A stretch of 64,000 nt of DNA from positions 1-64,000 of the forward strand of contig NZ_JAEKGC010000004.1 of the NCBI RefSeq assembly GCF_016405885.1. The letters are read 5' to 3'. The notes under the pieces were generated by a model. The model made no database searches and was not told the origin of the DNA. It saw only the letters and a list, made by a program, of their open reading frames with translations. Source of the stretch: Arthrobacter sp. MSA 4-2. GTDB lineage: Bacteria; Actinomycetota; Actinomycetes; Actinomycetales; Micrococcaceae. Made by a program: the position numbers and the translations under genes. Numbering within the stretch: position 1 is the first letter of the stretch; the number at the start of each line of letters is the position of its first letter. This document shows, one piece after another, positions 1 to 8,489 of the stretch.

Positions 1-537
1 AGCATGGACCCGCAGGAGATCGGCTGGTTCGTCTCCCCGCTCCAGCACGACTTCGACTTCGTCAAGGGCTCCCGGCACGTGACCGGAGGCGGCTCCGAGG
101 ACCTGACCTGGCTGCGGAAGGCCGGAAACCATGCACTGACCGGGCTGGCCAATATGGTCCTGCACAGCAACTACTCCGACCTTTGCTACGGCTACATCGC
201 CTTCCGGCGGGAGTGCCTCGAGGTTTTGCAGCTGGAATCCGACGGCTTCGAGATCGAGACGGAACTGATCGTCAGGGCGGCGAAGGCCGGCCTCCGGATT
301 GCGGAGGTTCCCAGCCTGGAGCTGGACCGTATCTCCGGGGCGTCGAATCTTCAGACCTTTCGGGACGGGTGGCGGGTGCTCCGGACCATGGCCCACGAAT
401 GCCTCGTGTGGGAGGCCCCTACCGCCGGGGCCCGGCCGGAGGTGCTGCGGCGGGTGAAATACGCCTATTCCAATGTGAGCTTCCCCCGAACCCCCACGGA
501 TCCGCAGAGCGTTCTTCACTTGATGAGCGCGAGTTGA
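1..537 (+). CDS. Glycosyltransferase family 2, C-terminal part (5' truncated by window edge)
   Basis: The reading frame is open from base 1, and the first in-frame codons read Ser-Met-Asp-Pro-Gln-Glu. This looks like the DADGSMDP-type metal-binding stretch of family 2 (DPM1/polyprenyl-phosphate type) glycosyltransferases, so the ATG at 4 is internal and the true start lies outside. The visible part has the family's later acceptor-loop features: 'VKGSR' around residue 21, 'FEIETELIVRA' around residue 82, and a membrane-proximal C-terminus. The enzyme probably transfers a sugar from a nucleotide sugar to a lipid carrier or a growing glycan. It heads a polysaccharide gene cluster on the same strand, 106 bases before the next gene. 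Family assignment is secure; donor and acceptor cannot be told. Confidence 0.8.
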   Translation, partial: SMDPQEIGWFVSPLQHDFDFVKGSRHVTGGGSEDLTWLRKAGNHALTGLANMVLHSNYSDLCYGYIAFRRECLEVLQLESDGFEIETELIVRAAKAGLRIAEVPSLELDRISGASNLQTFRDGWRVLRTMAHECLVWEAPTAGARPEVLRRVKYAYSNVSFPRTPTDPQSVLHLMSAS

Positions 538-643
538 CCCGTATAGAAGTCACCGCCGGGTAGCACCGCGGAAACCGTGGCACGTCCGACGCCGTGCACC
601 CCAGAATTACCACTCAACCGACACCTTCCAGACAGGGGACGAT

Positions 644-1735
644 ATGCGCACCGGGCGTACAAAGGCACTGCACTTCGACATCCACGGCCGGGTGAGGATC
701 CGCGTCGACGCAAAGGCGCCGTCAGCGACCCAGCTCCAGAGCATGTTGGCGTGTTTCGCTACCGACTCCGAAGGGCCGGCCGACATCATCGTCGATAGCC
801 AGCCGGAGCCGATGCCGGAGGCGGGCCTGCTTGAGCACGAGCTCGCCTACACGGAGACCAGCGTGCGTTTCCAACACGATCGGGTCCAGATCGTCCGGGA
901 GCCCGAGCAGTGGCGCATTCACGGGGCGGGCGAGTTGCTGACCTCCGTGGTCCCTGTTCTCGACGCCGCCATGGTCGGTCAGGGTGCCGCCATGTTCCAT
1001 GCGGCAACGATGGCCTACAACGGTCACGCGATCGCACTTCCCGCCGCCGGAGGCACCGGTAAGACCAGCACCGCGGCCAAGCTGATGAGGCGCGAGGGAT
1101 GGTCGTTCATGGGCGACGACTGGGCCTTCCTCGCCGAGGACGGCACGCAGCTTGGCTATGCGAAGCCGATGTTCATCAAGCCGCACCACCGGGCCATCTA
1201 CCCGCACCTGTTCGAAGGTGTCCGGAAGCCCCTGGTCCCCTCAGGGCTCTCCCAGAGCGTCGGCCGCCTCACCACGGTGGTGCACCCGTACGTCATCCGT
1301 TATCCGCGCCTCGCGGACTTCTCCCGCCGATGGTCGCCGGAGCACCGCATGGTCGATGCGTCAAGTGCGTTCCCCGGACGGGAGGTGACAACCTCGGCCC
1401 CGCTCGCGGTCGCCGTCTACATCGAGCGCTTCGAGGGCAGCCGGTCCCGGATCGTCGAGCGGACGAAGGACTGGATGGTCGACCGCATGATCGGCAACTT
1501 CCACATCGAGATGGCCGGCTTCTCGCAGCGGGTCGTGACCAGCCTGGCGGCTACGTCCGTCATCTCGTGGCGCGAGCACTTCGCCGCAAAGGGGGTCGTA
1601 CTGAGCAAAGCGCTCGACGGCCGGCCCTGCTACCTGCTGCAGGTGCCCTCCGCTTACACGGCGGACCAGGCATCGGATGACATCGTTCGTTTCCTTGAGG
1701 AGCTGCTGCCGTCGGTCCTCGACGAGCAGTCCTGA
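644..1735 (+). CDS. HPr-kinase-like P-loop protein of a polysaccharide cluster
   Basis: The 363-residue protein starts at an ATG with a good AGGGGA ribosome binding site seven bases upstream. Residues 136-142 form a Walker A loop (GGTGKTS) and residues 157-160 (GDDW) an acidic Walker B-like motif. This matches the C-terminal fold of HPr serine kinase/phosphorylase. The N-terminal 110 residues do not look like the HPrK sensor domain. Proteins of this kind are often found in polysaccharide or peptide-modification clusters and are annotated as serine kinases of the HPr type, without proof of the substrate. It lies ten bases before a glycosyltransferase gene and is probably co-transcribed with it. 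A nucleotide-dependent kinase or switch acting on a cluster protein or sugar is an inference only. Confidence 0.7.
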   Translation: MRTGRTKALHFDIHGRVRIRVDAKAPSATQLQSMLACFATDSEGPADIIVDSQPEPMPEAGLLEHELAYTETSVRFQHDRVQIVREPEQWRIHGAGELLTSVVPVLDAAMVGQGAAMFHAATMAYNGHAIALPAAGGTGKTSTAAKLMRREGWSFMGDDWAFLAEDGTQLGYAKPMFIKPHHRAIYPHLFEGVRKPLVPSGLSQSVGRLTTVVHPYVIRYPRLADFSRRWSPEHRMVDASSAFPGREVTTSAPLAVAVYIERFEGSRSRIVERTKDWMVDRMIGNFHIEMAGFSQRVVTSLAATSVISWREHFAAKGVVLSKALDGRPCYLLQVPSAYTADQASDDIVRFLEELLPSVLDEQS

Positions 1736-1745
1736 GGGGTGAACA

Positions 1746-2564
1746 GTGGATTCCAGCCCCAGCGAGGTCACCGCCGTCGTTCCGGCCCGTAACGCGGAGA
1801 GCATGCTCCCGCGCTGCCTCGAGGCCCTGAGCAAGTCCGGTGTCGCCGAGATCATCGTGGTGGATGGATGCTCCACCGACCGCACCGTCGAGATAGCCCT
1901 TGCGGCGGGTGCCCGGGTCCTCAGTGACGAGGGCCGGGGCCTGCCATGGGCCCGAACGCTCGGTGTGAAGAGCAGCAGCACCCGGTGGGTCCTGCTCGTC
2001 GACTCAGACGTCGTCTTCGAGCCGACGGGGGTCGCTGACCTGCTCACGGAGCTGGTCGAGGAGGGCTACGACGCACTCCAGGCCGGTCTGGAGAGCGTCG
2101 CTGGACCGGGCTACTGGGGGCAGGCGCTGGCCCATCACCACCGCACCGGCCGCAGCCGCAACTGGTTCGGACTGGTGGCGACGGTCATCGACCGGGAGCT
2201 GATGCTGGGCGTGGGTTTCGATGACTCGTTCAAGTCGGGGGAGGACATCGAGCTGCGCTGGCGGATGCGGCAGTCAGGCATGCGGACGGGCGTGTCACAA
2301 AAGGTCCTCGTCGAACATCGTTTCGCCGCCGACGACTTCGACTTCGCGCTCGATCAGTTCCTCATGGACGGCAAGGGACTCGGGCGGATGATCCGCAAGC
2401 ACGGCTGGCGCGGTGCGAGGTTGGCTCTGCTGCCCGCCGCCGCCGCTGTCCGGGGCAGCGCCCTGAGCCTCGCCGGGGGGCAGCCCCGGTGGCTGCGCTA
2501 CTACCTCGCCTTCTGCTGGTACAACTACGCGGGCATGGCAAAGGGTCTCGGTCGTGTGGGCTGA
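1746..2564 (+). CDS. Glycosyltransferase family 2
   Basis: The 272-residue protein starts at a GTG with AGGGGTG just upstream. It has the GT-A fold signature: 'VVPARNAE' near residue 11, 'IIVVDGCSTDRT' near residue 36, the metal-binding DSD at 86-88 and the acceptor-side acidic motif GEDIELRWR at 165-173. No long membrane anchor is obvious, although the C-terminal segment after residue 225 is hydrophobic and may lie on the membrane. It probably adds one sugar to a lipid-linked glycan at the cytoplasmic face. Its 3' end overlaps the flippase gene by 11 bases, suggesting translational coupling, and the two products probably act in sequence: assembly, then export. Confidence 0.85.
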   Translation: MDSSPSEVTAVVPARNAESMLPRCLEALSKSGVAEIIVVDGCSTDRTVEIALAAGARVLSDEGRGLPWARTLGVKSSSTRWVLLVDSDVVFEPTGVADLLTELVEEGYDALQAGLESVAGPGYWGQALAHHHRTGRSRNWFGLVATVIDRELMLGVGFDDSFKSGEDIELRWRMRQSGMRTGVSQKVLVEHRFAADDFDFALDQFLMDGKGLGRMIRKHGWRGARLALLPAAAAVRGSALSLAGGQPRWLRYYLAFCWYNYAGMAKGLGRVG

Positions 2565-3840
2565 GCGGGCCTCCGCGGTCCCGGACCCCTCGACCGTCGT
2601 CCGGCGTTCCGCCCTGCACAGCTCGATCGGCCTTGTCGTGGCCAAGGCCGCCGCGACGGGTACGGGTTTCGCCTTCTGGATCGTGGCCGCCCGCGCGACA
2701 ACCGACCATGAGGTCGGGCTCACCACCGCGGCGGTCTCGGCGGTGATTCTCTGCACGCAGCTCGCGGTGCTGGGCACCGGGTCGGCCGTGATCGTCTCCG
2801 TGGGTCGGGGGGAGTCCCCCGAGCGGGTGCTGAATTCCGCGTTCGGCATCGTGACGGTGACCGGCACCGTGCTGGCCCTCGGCTTCCTCTTTCTCCAGTT
2901 GATGACCGCGGACGCGGAGACAGCGTCGACATCGATCCTCTTCTGGCTCACGTTCCTCGTTGCCGTTGTCGCAGGGACAATGTGCACCGTGCTTGACCAA
3001 ACGCTCGTGGCGTTGGGCCGCGGTGCCAGCGCGACGATCCGGTACACGGTGGCCGGCGTGCTCTCCTTCGGGGCTGCAGCGTTCCTTGCCTGGTGGAGGA
3101 ACGGCGCCGGCGCCGACATCCTGATGGTCTGCTGGACCTTCGGGTCGGTCGTGGCCTTCCTCATCGGCATGGTCCAGCTGCGACGGCTGATCGGTTACCG
3201 GCCACGACCCTCCCTGCACCTGGCGCACAGTCGTTCGCTGCTGGTGCTTGGCATCCCGAACCAGCTCATCACGCTCACCGAGCGCGCCCCCGGGCTGATC
3301 CTGCCGCTCCTTCTCGCGCTCCTGGTATCGCCGGCGACGGCTGCCTACTGGTATCCCGCATGGATGATGGCCTGGGCCGCCTACACCGCTCCGATGCTGA
3401 TGGCCATCGTCCAGTTCTCCGAAGGTGTCCGCGACCCCGGCCGACTCGTTCCGAAATTCTTAGCGAGTTTCCGTTGGTCACTCGCGTTGGGATGCGTGGC
3501 TGCCGCCGTCCTCGTCGTCTTCGCGCGTCCGCTGCTCCACCTGCTCGGGGAGAATTATGCCGACTCGTCCACTGTCGCCCTGCGGTTGTTGGCGATCGGA
3601 GTGGTGCCGTACGCGGTGCTTCAGGCCTATAACGCCGTGTGCCGAATCCGCGGCCGCTATCTCGAGCCGATCATCGTTGGCGTGATGGTCGGGACCGCCG
3701 TCTCCGCCGCAGCGCTGACGGCCGCCGAATTGGGCGCCAGCGCCATGGCCCTTTCGTTTCTCCTGGCGCTCTCCGGCGGCGCCCTGGTGGTCGGCCTCCG
3801 GCTGATCGCCATCCTTCGGCGCGTCAGGCGGGAGGCATGA
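2554..3840 (+). CDS. Polysaccharide flippase-like membrane protein (MATE/MVF superfamily, Wzx type)
   Basis: The 428-residue protein starts at GTG inside the end of the upstream glycosyltransferase gene. It has about twelve to fourteen hydrophobic segments with short loops and no cytoplasmic domain, the pattern of Wzx/O-antigen flippases of the polysaccharide transporter family. Tell-tale stretches are 'SSIGLVVAKAAATGTGF' at the start and 'LLALLVSPATAAYWYPAWMM' in the middle, where the second bundle begins. The role would be to move a lipid-linked oligosaccharide across the membrane. Its stop overlaps the next start (ATGA), so translation is probably coupled. A second flippase gene lies at 11752-13263. 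Confidence 0.8.
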   Translation: MWAERASAVPDPSTVVRRSALHSSIGLVVAKAAATGTGFAFWIVAARATTDHEVGLTTAAVSAVILCTQLAVLGTGSAVIVSVGRGESPERVLNSAFGIVTVTGTVLALGFLFLQLMTADAETASTSILFWLTFLVAVVAGTMCTVLDQTLVALGRGASATIRYTVAGVLSFGAAAFLAWWRNGAGADILMVCWTFGSVVAFLIGMVQLRRLIGYRPRPSLHLAHSRSLLVLGIPNQLITLTERAPGLILPLLLALLVSPATAAYWYPAWMMAWAAYTAPMLMAIVQFSEGVRDPGRLVPKFLASFRWSLALGCVAAAVLVVFARPLLHLLGENYADSSTVALRLLAIGVVPYAVLQAYNAVCRIRGRYLEPIIVGVMVGTAVSAAALTAAELGASAMALSFLLALSGGALVVGLRLIAILRRVRREA

Positions 3841-5618
3841 TGATCGATGAACTTGAAGTGACTCGACCCACCGGGGGGCGCTGGCAACGCCGTGATGTGC
3901 TGTGCATCGTGGCGGGAGTCGTGGCGCTGGCTCTTGTCGTGGGCGCCGCCTCCACGGTGTCCGTGCCTGTGAACAGCGATCTGGGGCTCGTCGCGGTGCT
4001 GCCCTACCCGTTCTGGATCGGGGTCCTGATCCTGAACATCGCCTTCTTCGTGGCGCTGCGCGGGGACGCGGATGGACCGGCGCGCCGCCTGGTCATGATG
4101 TCGCTCCTCGTGGTCTTCGTGCTCGTGCTCTTCGGAACCCCGATCTTCGTGACGGACATACCGCGGGGTGAGGTCGCGTTCCGTCACCTGGGGGTCTCCG
4201 ACGCGCTCTCCCAGGTGGGGGTCGACCCCGACATCGACGCCTACTTCAACTGGCCGGGCTTCTTCGCCCTCCTGGCGACCATGCTCGCGGCGACCGGTCT
4301 CGACCCGGTGACTGTGGCCCTGTGGGCACCGGTGGTCAACGTGGGTCTTTGGCTCACCGCCGTGGGCGCAGCGACGCGGTTCCTCACGAGCGATCCGCGA
4401 CGGCGCTGGCTGGTGCTTTGGCTCTTTTGCCTCGGCAACTGGCAGGACCAGGATTACCTGTCGCCCCAGGCCTTCGGCTTTTTCCTGTACCTCGTCCTGA
4501 TCGCACTGCTCGTCGGCCCGCTGGCCGCCCGGCCCGCCCCCTTCCGCGGTTTCCGACGTGCCGACCTGGCAGAGTGGTGGCGGGGACGGGCGCCCGCCGA
4601 CGACCGCCCAGGACACCGGGTGGGCGCCCTCGTGGTGGCCCTGCTGCTCATCGTCGTCATCTGCGCGAGCCATCAGTTGACTCCGTTCATGATGCTTGTT
4701 GCCATCACCGCCCTCACTCTGAGCGGCCGGGTCTGGCCCAGCCGGCTGCCCCTGATCGCCGGCATCGTGCTGGTGCTCTGGCTTGTCTACCCTGCGAGTC
4801 CATACCTCGTCGGGCACCCGCCCCTCGAGGATGCGGGGCTGGGGGCCGCGATCACCTCAAACGTGGTTGACCGGGTGAGCGGGACCCCGGGACACGTGGT
4901 CGTAGTGCAGCTCCGGGTCCTTCTCACCATCGTGCTGTGGTCGCTCGCCGCGGCGGGGGCGGTGCGTGACTGGCGCAGAGGCCGCCTCGATCTCCGGGTG
5001 ATCCTTCTCGCCTTCTCCCCGGTGCTGATTTTCCCCGTGCAGATGTACGGCGGCGAGATGCTCATCCGTGTCTCGCTGTTCGCACTGCCGTTCATCGCCC
5101 TGCAGGCATGCTCGATCCTGCTTCCCACGGAGGGCAGCGCACGTCCCTCCTCCCGCGCGACGGGGGCTCTCGTGCTCACCTGTTTCCTGCTGGCTGCACT
5201 GACAGTGACCGGCCGGTTCGGCAACGCGCAGTATGACGTCTTCGCCGACAGTGAGGTCGCCGCGATGGACGCCGTGGAGGAAATGGCACCGCCCGACTCG
5301 GCGATCATCTCGGCGGCGCATCCGACGCCGTGGCGCGAAGACGCCTACCTCGACCACCAGTACCGGACGATCGAGGACCTGTGCCGGCAGGACCTGACGC
5401 CGGCGACGTGCGCCCCAACCGTTTATGAGTACGCCCGGCGCAATGCCCAGGGTGCCTACCTGGTGCTGATGAAATCGGCAGAGGCGAGTCTGGTCATCCA
5501 AGGCGACACCACCACCCCCGACTTCGCCGAAATGGAGAGGTGGCTGAGGACCCAGGAGGGTGTGCAGCTCTCGTTCAGAAACGCCCACGTGCGCGTGTAC
5601 GAGGTGGTGCCAGAATGA
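3837..5618 (+). CDS. Polytopic membrane protein, GT-C-like, unknown function
   Basis: The open frame begins upstream inside the flippase gene, but the start used here is the ATG at 3837, which overlaps the flippase stop and gives 593 residues. The protein has roughly twelve transmembrane segments and a C-terminal soluble region after about residue 460 (from 'RFGNAQYDVFADSEV' on) of mixed composition. An early extracytoplasmic loop contains acidic residues ('GVDPDIDAYFNWPG'). This layout recalls GT-C glycosyltransferases or polysaccharide polymerases, but I recognise no decisive motif. Given its place after two glycosyltransferases and a flippase, a sugar polymerase or lipid-linked sugar transferase is the likeliest role. 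The next gene again overlaps its stop. Confidence 0.65.
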   Translation: MMIDELEVTRPTGGRWQRRDVLCIVAGVVALALVVGAASTVSVPVNSDLGLVAVLPYPFWIGVLILNIAFFVALRGDADGPARRLVMMSLLVVFVLVLFGTPIFVTDIPRGEVAFRHLGVSDALSQVGVDPDIDAYFNWPGFFALLATMLAATGLDPVTVALWAPVVNVGLWLTAVGAATRFLTSDPRRRWLVLWLFCLGNWQDQDYLSPQAFGFFLYLVLIALLVGPLAARPAPFRGFRRADLAEWWRGRAPADDRPGHRVGALVVALLLIVVICASHQLTPFMMLVAITALTLSGRVWPSRLPLIAGIVLVLWLVYPASPYLVGHPPLEDAGLGAAITSNVVDRVSGTPGHVVVVQLRVLLTIVLWSLAAAGAVRDWRRGRLDLRVILLAFSPVLIFPVQMYGGEMLIRVSLFALPFIALQACSILLPTEGSARPSSRATGALVLTCFLLAALTVTGRFGNAQYDVFADSEVAAMDAVEEMAPPDSAIISAAHPTPWREDAYLDHQYRTIEDLCRQDLTPATCAPTVYEYARRNAQGAYLVLMKSAEASLVIQGDTTTPDFAEMERWLRTQEGVQLSFRNAHVRVYEVVPE

Positions 5619-5950
5619 GCGGCGTCAGCCGGCTGACCGCGGCCCTCGGTCTCGCGGCCGTTGTGCTGTCGGTGGCGACCGTCATCGGGCTGCCGGCGCC
5701 GCTGCAGGCGGTCGCCGCGATAACTGTCCTCGTCCTGCTGCCGGGGCAGGCACTTACGCGGCTCACGCAGGTGACAGATGTCGCGCTCGGCGCGGTGCTC
5801 GTCCTGGCTATCGGCCTGGGCGCGCTGACGTTCGTGTCAACGGCAATGTTCTACCTGGCTTTGTGGTCGTGGCAGGCTTGCGTGGTCACGATGGGCGTGA
5901 TTACCGTCCTCGCATGCATAGTGCGCGCACGGCAGGAGGTGGCTTGGTAA
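5615..5950 (+). CDS. Small membrane protein, unknown function
   Basis: The ATG at 5615 overlaps the previous stop (ATGA), which decides this start over the upstream in-frame codons. The product has 111 residues with three or four hydrophobic segments (about residues 5-25, 28-45, 55-80 and 85-105) and almost no polar loops. It resembles the N-terminal membrane part of DUF1616-type proteins, but the match is too weak to name it. It lies in a chain of overlapping genes in the polysaccharide locus and probably forms a complex with the large membrane protein encoded before it. Confidence 0.6.
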   Translation: MSGVSRLTAALGLAAVVLSVATVIGLPAPLQAVAAITVLVLLPGQALTRLTQVTDVALGAVLVLAIGLGALTFVSTAMFYLALWSWQACVVTMGVITVLACIVRARQEVAW

Positions 5951-6204
5951 TGAACGAGTTGGAGGACCTGGTCGCGTCGAACGGTCTTGTGTTCGAACTG
6001 GCCGGCCTGTTCGTGGCCACCGTGCTGCTCGTCACCCTCGTCACGGTCGAGGTCCGTCGTGCCGGACCGGTCACTGGACCAGACACCGGGCAGCGCGCGG
6101 GCCCCGCGATCTTCAGCCCAAGGGAAGGCCGCGTGCTCATCGCCGTCATGTGGGTGTTGTGCGTGCTCCTCTTCCTTCCACGCGTGCTGGAGCTGCTCGC
6201 GTGA
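5950..6204 (+). CDS. Small membrane protein, unknown function
   Basis: The 84-residue product starts at an ATG sharing one base with the preceding TAA stop. It has one hydrophobic helix near residues 15-34, a polar Pro/Gly-rich linker, and a second helix near residues 63-82, giving a hairpin. No family is recognised. The tight TAATG junction before it and the GTGA junction after it place it firmly in the same transcript as the flippase, the large membrane protein and the phosphoesterase, so it is probably an accessory subunit of that membrane machinery. Confidence 0.55.
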   Translation: MNELEDLVASNGLVFELAGLFVATVLLVTLVTVEVRRAGPVTGPDTGQRAGPAIFSPREGRVLIAVMWVLCVLLFLPRVLELLA

Positions 6205-7253
6205 GCAGTGGGGCGCGGTGGTGGCTCCTCAGCGACCTCCATCTGGGCGTGTCGGATGACGACCCCCGGAGCCCCGGTAGGATGCTGGCCGAGTTCCTGC
6301 GCCGAGAGGTGCCTGAAGCCTCCGACCGTCAGCAGCACGTCGCCTTCGTGGGTGACACGTTCGAGCTGGCCGGGCTGGCGGAGCACGAGAGCCAGTCCCG
6401 GCTCAAGTCCATCCTTGCCCGGCACCCGGCCACGTTCCAGGAGCTTGAGGCGAGCGCGGCGCGCGGTGTGCAGCTGCACTTCATCTGCGGCAACCACGAC
6501 GCCGACCTGGCCCGGCCCTCGGTTGCCGCCCGCCTGTCGGCGCTGCTGTCGCCCCTTGAGCCCACGCGGGTCAGGGTACACCCGTGGATCCTGCACGTGC
6601 CCCACGTGCTCGTGGCCGAGCACGGGCACCAGCATCACGCGCTGCACCGGACGCCGGAGGTGCTCCGCGCGGCGGTCAGCGACACTGACGAGCTGCACAT
6701 ACCACCGCTTGCCGCCTGGCATGCCGATCCCTCACGGTCGCGCCTGCGACGGGCCGGAGCCGTCGCCCGCGCCTGCCTGGGATCCGAGCGGGCGGAACGT
6801 CGCGTTCGGCAGCCCGCGTACGACGAGCTGTTGCAAACCGAGTCGCTGCGGCTCGCGCTCGACGGGGACACCGTTCGGGAGCTGGCCCGCCTGTCCCGCT
6901 TCCGGACGGTGTCGGCGCTTCCGGCCACCGCGATCCGCATGGCGCGCCGCGCCACCGGGCGTGCGGTGAGCGGTGAGGAGGCTCCTGCCGCAGCGGGCTC
7001 CATCACACGTACCCTTGAGGCGCATGGTTTCGGGGTGGCCTGGTACGTCTCGGGCCACACCCACCGCGCACTCGAGTCGACGGTCACGGCATCCACCACC
7101 CGGTACGTCAACACCGGCACGTGGTGTTCGGACGTCCGCGGCCACGGACCTGACCAGTCGGACCGTCGGGCGTTCCCGTACGCCGTGATCACTGTGAATC
7201 CGGATGGCGCCACCAGCGGCGGGCTGCGGTACTGGCGCCCGGACGGAGGCTGA
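6201..7253 (+). CDS. Calcineurin-type metallophosphoesterase
   Basis: The start is the GTG at 6201, which overlaps the previous stop; an upstream in-frame extension is dismissed. The 350-residue cytosolic protein has the full set of two-metal ligands: SDLHLG (11-16), GDTFE (51-55), GNHD (97-100), an HGHQHH cluster (141-146) and a late SGHTHR motif near residue 285. The order resembles UDP-2,3-diacylglucosamine hydrolase-like enzymes, but lipid A is absent from actinobacteria, so the substrate differs. In context it may cleave a phosphate or pyrophosphate of a lipid-linked sugar or nucleotide sugar. The enzyme class is clear, the substrate is not. Confidence 0.8.
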   Translation: MSSGARWWLLSDLHLGVSDDDPRSPGRMLAEFLRREVPEASDRQQHVAFVGDTFELAGLAEHESQSRLKSILARHPATFQELEASAARGVQLHFICGNHDADLARPSVAARLSALLSPLEPTRVRVHPWILHVPHVLVAEHGHQHHALHRTPEVLRAAVSDTDELHIPPLAAWHADPSRSRLRRAGAVARACLGSERAERRVRQPAYDELLQTESLRLALDGDTVRELARLSRFRTVSALPATAIRMARRATGRAVSGEEAPAAAGSITRTLEAHGFGVAWYVSGHTHRALESTVTASTTRYVNTGTWCSDVRGHGPDQSDRRAFPYAVITVNPDGATSGGLRYWRPDGG

Positions 7254-7369
7254 GCCGTGCCGATACCAGCACCCATGGTAGGAACCCGATGGACTCGCTA
7301 CGCTTGGGGAGAAAGCCCGACCTGCTGTTTGGATGTCCGCCTCCGGGAAGATTTCTAAGGGGTTATCGG

Positions 7370-8356
7370 ATGCAATCGGCGCTCCCTCGACAAACACCTC
7401 GCCGGTGGGTGGCCGCAATCGTCGCGGCCCTCTTGGCGGTCTCCACTGCGGGGTGCACCAGCGAGTCCGAACCGCCCGAGGAAGTTGAGATCGCGGCTGT
7501 CGGCGACATGAACGGCGTCGGGACCTACGCAACCGACAGCCCGTCGGGCCGGAACGGCGCGGCGATCACCGAGCTAGCGGAGAACGACGAGATTGACGCG
7601 TTCCTCGGGCTCGGGGATTTTCAGTACGACACCGCGTACTGCGAGGACTACGTGAAGTATTGGCAGACGCTGTGGGGTGGTACGAAGTCCAAGCTGTACT
7701 GGGTGTCCGCCCCCAACCACGACTGGGAACCCGGCCGCAATGAGGACCTCGACAACTTCATGAACGACCAGTGCCCGGGGAGTATGGGAAAGTCCGCGAT
7801 CAACCGGGAGAGGGGGTGGATCTTCAACGGGGAACCGTACTCGAAGGACTTCGGGAACTGGCATGTCGCGTTCCTGTCGTCCGCGCCCTGGCGGTACGAC
7901 ATCCCGGAAGCTGAAAAGCTGACGGAGTGGCTTGACGAGGACCTCGCTGCTGCCAAAGAGGAGGGTAAGCACCTGGCAGTGGTCTACCACGAACCGTACT
8001 TCACGTCGAACACTGAGGCACACGAGCGGGCGTATGAGCACAAGCCGTGGATCGACGTGATGTGGAAGCACCGGGTCCGCCTGACCCTCTCAGGGTCACA
8101 GCACAACTACGAACGGTCGTGCCCGGTGAACAACGCCGACCAATGTGTGCCGGACGGGATGACCGCATTCCAGGTGTCCACCGGGGGTATCGGACTGCGT
8201 CCCTTCACGAGCAACCCGTGGTACATCTCGAAGCGGTTCAGCGACACCCACGGGTTCCTCCGGCTGACCCTCCGGGACAGCGGATCCTTCGACTGGAAGT
8301 TCGTCCCAACCTCCGGGTTCGGCACCGACGTGGGGTGGCGCTCCGCACCGCAGTAA
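7370..8356 (+). CDS. Lipoprotein metallophosphatase (calcineurin-like)
   Basis: The ATG at 7370 is preceded by AAGGGG and opens a lipoprotein signal peptide: RR near residue 11, a hydrophobic core, and a lipobox ending in Cys29 (STAGC). The mature domain has metallophosphoesterase motifs GDMN (45-48), GLGDFQYD (80-87), NHDWE (116-120), a lone His207 in YHEP, and SQHNYE with His245. This is close to the extracellular purple-acid-phosphatase/alkaline-phosphatase branch. The 328-residue enzyme would sit on the outer face of the membrane and release phosphate from an exported substrate. It follows the cytosolic phosphoesterase gene after 116 bases, so it may have its own promoter. Confidence 0.8.
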   Translation: MQSALPRQTPRRWVAAIVAALLAVSTAGCTSESEPPEEVEIAAVGDMNGVGTYATDSPSGRNGAAITELAENDEIDAFLGLGDFQYDTAYCEDYVKYWQTLWGGTKSKLYWVSAPNHDWEPGRNEDLDNFMNDQCPGSMGKSAINRERGWIFNGEPYSKDFGNWHVAFLSSAPWRYDIPEAEKLTEWLDEDLAAAKEEGKHLAVVYHEPYFTSNTEAHERAYEHKPWIDVMWKHRVRLTLSGSQHNYERSCPVNNADQCVPDGMTAFQVSTGGIGLRPFTSNPWYISKRFSDTHGFLRLTLRDSGSFDWKFVPTSGFGTDVGWRSAPQ

Positions 8357-8489
8357 AAGTCTCTGCCATGAAAAGTTTCTGCCGCGGCCGATCGCCTGCA
8401 CCGGCGCCGCTGCCTGGAACCTCAGCGTTCCCGTGAGGTCGCAGTGCGGCGTGCTTGTCCTCGAACCTGCAACGCCGCACCGCTTTCCG

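Noticed and set aside
54-563. Alternative plus-strand frame 183-563 over the first glycosyltransferase
   Set aside because: It is an Arg/Gly-rich shadow of the glycosyltransferase frame, which is supported by family motifs.
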